The position numbers and the translations under genes were made by a program. A stretch of 10,597 nucleotides of DNA, taken from assembly GCA_947258805.1 (NCBI GenBank), contig CAMYJV010000109.1, positions 1 to 10,597 of the forward strand, given 5' to 3'. The stretch is from an uncultured Gammaproteobacteria bacterium. GTDB lineage: Bacteria > Pseudomonadota > Gammaproteobacteria > GCA-2729495. Below, one piece after another: positions 7,455-10,597 of the stretch (its first letter is position 1; the number at the start of each line of letters is the position of its first letter). A model generated the notes under the pieces. The model was not told the origin of the DNA, made no database searches, and was given only the letters and a program-made list of their open reading frames with translations.

Positions 7455-8290
7455 GTGGCGCCGGGGCCCGGTTCGTGGTCGAGGCTCTGCTCGTACTCGT
7501 CCACGATGTTGCGCTTGCGATAGCTCGGCAGCAGGAAACGCTTGAAGGCCTTGCCGCGGGTCAGCCAGGCGATGCTCGCCCCGTGTTTCTCATTGGCCAG
7601 GGCCTGCTCGGCCAGCCACGGCGTCACGGTCTCGACCTTGTCGCCGAGGGTATTCATGATGCGCTTGGATTTTGCCCACTTCGCCGGGTCTGCGGCCCGC
7701 GAGGAGTAAATCAACAGGTCTGTCGGCACCATGCCGGGACTGAGGGAAGCGATCAGCACCGGACTGTCCGCGTACTCCTTCACCAGGGACGCGGTCAGGT
7801 AGCGAATCGCGCGCTTGGTGGCACCGTAAATGGCGAGCCCGGGGTTGGTCATGCCGTCGCTGCCAAAACCCTCGAAGGTGTAAATCTTGCCGCCGCCCTG
7901 CGCCAGCATGCCCTTCAGCGCCACCTGTGAGCCGTAGATCGTGCCGGTCAGGTTGGTGTCTACCGTGGCGGCAATCTCCTCGCCGGGGATGTCGGCCAGC
8001 ATCTGGTGATTGGGTGCCAGCGCTGCATTGTTGATCCAGACGTCTACCCGCCCGAAGCGAGCAACGGCCGCATCCCATAGCTGCTGCAGGTCGGCGAGCG
8101 AGCGCACATCGCAGGGCTGACCAATGACCTCGCCCAGTGGCGCCAGCTCTGCTAACGCGCGGTCTACCGAAGCCTGGCTGCGACCGGACACGACAACCCG
8201 GTGGCCCCGCTGCAGAAACTCCCGCGCGAGGCCGCGACCGATGCCGCGTGTGCTGCCGGTAACGACGATCACCTGGCTACTGTCAGTCAT
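7451..8290 (-). CDS. NOL/NYC1-like short-chain dehydrogenase/reductase
   Basis: A 279-residue NAD(P)H-dependent oxidoreductase with a Rossmann fold: [10 protein letters not shown] at 11-20 binds the nucleotide, NNAA at 87-90, N113, S144, and catalytic Y155 and K159 in YGATK. R37 after the second strand (SGRS) hints at NADPH. The stretches GFGSDG (141-146), [12 protein letters not shown] and [11 protein letters not shown] closely resemble plant chlorophyll b reductases NOL and NYC1 (recalled as GAGSDG, AYGATKRSVVHLT, LSPGMVTTDLL). As in those proteins, Ser lies 11 residues before Tyr and not the usual 12-13. ATG at 8290 is preferred to an in-frame ATG at 8332 because of a GGGGA/AGG tract just before it and because the longer start gives a polar extension that crosses the promoter region. 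It is first in an operon with glnS. The substrate is unknown: no chlorophyll genes are near, so NOL activity is not claimed. Confidence 0.9.
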   Translation of the reverse strand: MTDSSQVIVVTGSTRGIGRGLAREFLQRGHRVVVSGRSQASVDRALAELAPLGEVIGQPCDVRSLADLQQLWDAAVARFGRVDVWINNAALAPNHQMLADIPGEEIAATVDTNLTGTIYGSQVALKGMLAQGGGKIYTFEGFGSDGMTNPGLAIYGATKRAIRYLTASLVKEYADSPVLIASLSPGMVPTDLLIYSSRAADPAKWAKSKRIMNTLGDKVETVTPWLAEQALANEKHGASIAWLTRGKAFKRFLLPSYRKRNIVDEYEQSLDHEPGPGAT

Positions 8291-8310
8291 CCTGATCCCC
8301 GAAAACTCTG

Positions 8311-8337
8311 TGTTGTTTTTTTCATACAACAATGTTG
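8311..8337. promoter_or_regulatory. AT-rich palindromic operator candidate in divergent spacer
   Basis: TGTTG (8311-8315), CAACA (8327-8331) and TGTTG (8333-8337) give three alternating half-sites. The last two form an 11-base perfect dyad CAACAATGTTG. This is the only markedly AT-rich patch in the spacer, and it precedes TAATAAT (8339-8345), a possible -10 for the receptor gene. A transcription factor serving both divergent genes could bind here. No regulator gene is present, and no known operator consensus was recognised. Confidence 0.35.
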
Positions 8338-8364
8338 CTAATAATGCTGCAAAGTCCCGCTGCC

Positions 8365-8464
8365 GTTGGTAAAGTCCAACTCGCCGAATCCACCAGCGGA
8401 TTTGGCCGAAAACCCCGGCAGACCAACTGGGGCCCGGACAAACCGGGCAGCCTGATCGGTCAGG
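8365..8464 (+). promoter_or_regulatory. Tandem stem-loop leader of the TonB receptor gene
   Basis: Five consecutive stem-loops fill the 100 bases before the receptor's ribosome binding site. P1: GTTGG/CCAAC (8365-8380). P2: GCCGAATCC/GGATTTGGC (8383-8406; nine pairs, one G-U). P3: CCCCGG/CTGGGG (8413-8432; one G-U). P4: CCCGG/CCGGG (8433-8447). P5: CCTGA/TCAGG with loop TCGG (8451-8464). The P1 arm GTTGGT (8365-8370) can pair alternatively with ACCAAC in the P3 loop (8422-8427), which would allow two exclusive folds. I looked for cobalamin, TPP, c-di-GMP, guanidine and fluoride riboswitch signatures and did not recognise any. A transcript start upstream of 8365 is assumed. Confidence 0.5.
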
Positions 8465-8478
8465 GGGTTCCCGTCTCT

Positions 8479-8484
8479 AAGGAG
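8479..8484 (+). promoter_or_regulatory. Ribosome binding site of the TonB receptor gene
   Basis: AAGGAG stands six bases before the ATG at 8491, a near-perfect Shine-Dalgarno sequence and the strongest in the window. It fixes the start of the receptor gene and lies 14 bases after the last leader hairpin. Confidence 0.85.
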
Positions 8485-8490
8485 TACAAC

Positions 8491-10597
8491 ATGACTTCAG
8501 AAAGCACGCGATTTTCACCGTTGCGCGGGCCGATTGCCAGCATGCTCGCAATTGCCATAGGCGCGCCACTGGTTTCCGGTCCCGTCTTTGGCGAAACCTA
8601 CGACGAGATCGTAGTCACGGCCTTCGGCCGCGAAACCTCGCTGGAGGATTCACCGGCGGCCGTCACGGTCATCGGCCAGAACGAGATCACACGCAAGGGC
8701 GTGGAGCGGGTTGAAGACTTCGTCGCCCTCGTGCCAGGCATGAGCGTGGTAAACGCCGCCGAAGTTGCCGACACCCAGATCAACATCCGCGGCCTGAACG
8801 GTGCGCGCGATGCCGAAGTGAACTATGCGCTGGTGGTGGACGGCATCGTTCTCACCAACCCGGCGGCGCTGAACCGCGAGTGGGGCAGCCTGAAACAGAT
8901 CGAAGTGCTGAAGGGCCCGCAGAGCGCGCTGTACGGGCGCAATGCGGCGGCCGGCGCGATCATCATGACCACCCAGCTGCCGTCGACGCCCTTCGAGGCG
9001 GATACGAAGGTGTCCTACGGCGAAAACAACACCTGGCTGCTGAGCGGCCGAGTCGGCGCCCAGATGAACGACGAGTGGACCTGGCAACTGGCAGGCACTT
9101 ACCGGGATACGGACGGCTTCCGCCGCGAAAGCTTCACCCGGACTGACGACACCATCGACAACTTCCGCGACTACTCCGTCGACGGGCGAGTGGTCTGGGA
9201 CCCGACGGACAAGTTGTCAGTCGACGCCAAGCTTCGCTACGGCGAGGTGAACGCCGGATCAATCATGTTCAACTCTCTGTTCCATATTCCTTCGCTGGTG
9301 GGGGTGCTCCAGTCCATCGGCCAGTCACCGGAAATGGCCGCCTTCGGCTACGAAAACGTGAACGGCCACGACCCCAAGTTCTATCCGAACATCGAGTCCT
9401 CCAACGAACAGGAAGCTTTCGAGGCCTCCATCAAGGTGGACTATGACCTGGGCTGGGCCGACCTCATCGGCTGGGGCCTGTACAGCGATATCGACAACTC
9501 CCTGGGTGCTGACGGCACCAGCGGCGCCTTCGGATTCTTCTTCACCGATCCGGCCTGCATTCAGAGCACCGACGACAATGGTTTCTTCCCGGTACTGCCG
9601 CCGCAGGTCATCGTTCCGCAGGACGCATTTGGCCCGGGCACGGGCGGCCCGGCCGGGTCTCTCTATGGGGCCTACACGCCGACGACCTGCGACGGCACGC
9701 AGTACCAGGAGCGCAACCAGGAAGACTACAGCTTTGAGTTGCGCCTGCGCTCCAAGGGCGACCAGCGCCTGCGCTGGGAGGCCGGCCTCTACTACCTGAA
9801 CATCGAGCGGGAAGTGGGCGTGAACCTCGGCATCGACACCGGCAACGGCCTGATCGAGCAGCTGTTCACCACCAACCCCATCAACCCGACGGAACAGCTG
9901 CTGCGCGACAAGTTCGACACCGACGTGTACGCGGTCTTCGGCCAGCTGAACTACGACATCACCGACAACATCGAAGCCGGCCTCGCGCTGCGCTACGACT
10001 ACGAAGACCGTGAGACCAAGAGCCAGGTGCCGACGAGCGCCGTCACGCAGTACCTGGTCTGCACGCCGGGCGCGCCGTTCACCGGCGGTGACCCGATCAA
10101 CCCCGGTCTTTGCATCGACCCCACCGGTCGGGGCGGTGACCAGAGCGAGAGTTTCGACCAACTGCAGCCTAAGGGCACGCTGAGCTGGCAGGCCACCGAC
10201 CGGCTGAACGTGTTCGGCAGCGTCGGCGTGGGTTTCAAGAGCGGCGGTTTCAACAACTTCGGCTCGGCGGCCACCGTTGACCAGTTTATAAACAGCCTTC
10301 CCGATATCGTCAACGGTACCTACAGCCCGGTCGGTATCTCGGACTCATACGACGAAGAGACATCGACAGCCGCCGAGCTAGGCTTCCGTACCAGCATCGG
10401 TGACACGCTGCAGTTCACCGGCGCCGGGTACTACATCGAAGTGGACGACATGCAGTTCTTCGAGTTCTTTGTCGGCCAGTTCGGTTTGCTGCGGGTCAAC
10501 TCGAACATCGACAGGGTGGACATCGCGGGGGTCGAGCTTAGCGGCACCTGGTCGCCGTTCGAGTGGCTGACGCTGGAGGCCAACGGCAACTACATCG
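8491..10597 (+). CDS. TonB-dependent outer-membrane receptor, 5' part
   Basis: Gated beta-barrel that imports a scarce ligand across the outer membrane using TonB-ExbBD energy. The frame stays open from ATG 8491 to the right edge: 702 residues are visible and the C-terminal strands are missing. An N-terminal signal sequence (about 1-34, core MLAIAIGAPLV) is followed by a TonB box DEIVVTA (38-44). The plug domain then follows (SPAAVTVIGQNEI, LVPGMSV, INIRGLNG, ALVVDGI, IEVLKGPQSALYGRNAAAGAI). The rest is a barrel of alternating aromatic strands and long loops, with the late motif GFKSGGFNN. The only four cysteines, 356, 400, 524 and 541, lie in predicted surface loops. It resembles the large receptor group common in sphingomonads and marine Gammaproteobacteria whose ligands are mostly unknown. 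No transporter partner is nearby, so the ligand is open. Confidence 0.95.
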   Translation, partial: MTSESTRFSPLRGPIASMLAIAIGAPLVSGPVFGETYDEIVVTAFGRETSLEDSPAAVTVIGQNEITRKGVERVEDFVALVPGMSVVNAAEVADTQINIRGLNGARDAEVNYALVVDGIVLTNPAALNREWGSLKQIEVLKGPQSALYGRNAAAGAIIMTTQLPSTPFEADTKVSYGENNTWLLSGRVGAQMNDEWTWQLAGTYRDTDGFRRESFTRTDDTIDNFRDYSVDGRVVWDPTDKLSVDAKLRYGEVNAGSIMFNSLFHIPSLVGVLQSIGQSPEMAAFGYENVNGHDPKFYPNIESSNEQEAFEASIKVDYDLGWADLIGWGLYSDIDNSLGADGTSGAFGFFFTDPACIQSTDDNGFFPVLPPQVIVPQDAFGPGTGGPAGSLYGAYTPTTCDGTQYQERNQEDYSFELRLRSKGDQRLRWEAGLYYLNIEREVGVNLGIDTGNGLIEQLFTTNPINPTEQLLRDKFDTDVYAVFGQLNYDITDNIEAGLALRYDYEDRETKSQVPTSAVTQYLVCTPGAPFTGGDPINPGLCIDPTGRGGDQSESFDQLQPKGTLSWQATDRLNVFGSVGVGFKSGGFNNFGSAATVDQFINSLPDIVNGTYSPVGISDSYDEETSTAAELGFRTSIGDTLQFTGAGYYIEVDDMQFFEFFVGQFGLLRVNSNIDRVDIAGVELSGTWSPFEWLTLEANGNYI

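Noticed and set aside
8291..8332. N-terminal extension of the SDR to an ATG at 8332.
   Set aside because: The extra 14 residues are atypical for the family, the codons overlap the AT-rich promoter patch, and the ATG at 8290 has the better ribosome binding site.

Overview
The window looks like a chromosomal segment of a GC-rich Gammaproteobacterium. Support comes from a bacterial-type glutaminyl-tRNA synthetase (mostly found in gamma- and betaproteobacteria), a SlyD-type isomerase, a tripartite RND efflux pair, a TonB-dependent receptor and REP-like intergenic palindromes of the GTAGGAGCGGCTTTAGCCGC type. No phage, plasmid, CRISPR, tRNA or rRNA gene was seen.

Layout. 2-3861 (+): the 3' part of an RND periplasmic adaptor overlaps, by ATGA, a large RND inner-membrane permease. 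In the permease, 108 bases (1819-1926) of unrelated but in-frame sequence stand where TM3 and TM4, with the proton-relay aspartate, should be. 3862-4092: REP-like repeats between convergent genes. 4093-4563 (-): SlyD-type FKBP isomerase. 4635-5426 (+): DUF62-family S-adenosylmethionine hydroxide adenosyltransferase, divergent from slyD. 5427-5744: a second, denser REP cluster between convergent genes. 5745-8290 (-): a two-gene operon in which a short-chain dehydrogenase resembling plant chlorophyll b reductase NOL/NYC1 overlaps glnS by GTGA. 8291-8490: divergent regulatory region with an AT-rich palindrome and a leader of five consecutive stem-loops. 8491 to the right edge (+): a TonB-dependent outer-membrane receptor, cut by the window end.

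The adaptor and permease form one efflux unit. The SDR and glnS are translationally coupled, although no metabolic link between them is obvious. SlyD and the SAM hydrolase share only a 71-base divergent spacer. The receptor stands alone behind its own ribosome binding site. Both REP clusters lie at 3'-3' (convergent) junctions and none lies in a divergent promoter region.

Most worth checking are the replaced TM3-TM4 block in the permease, the tandem-hairpin leader of the receptor, and the NOL-like SDR coupled to glnS.
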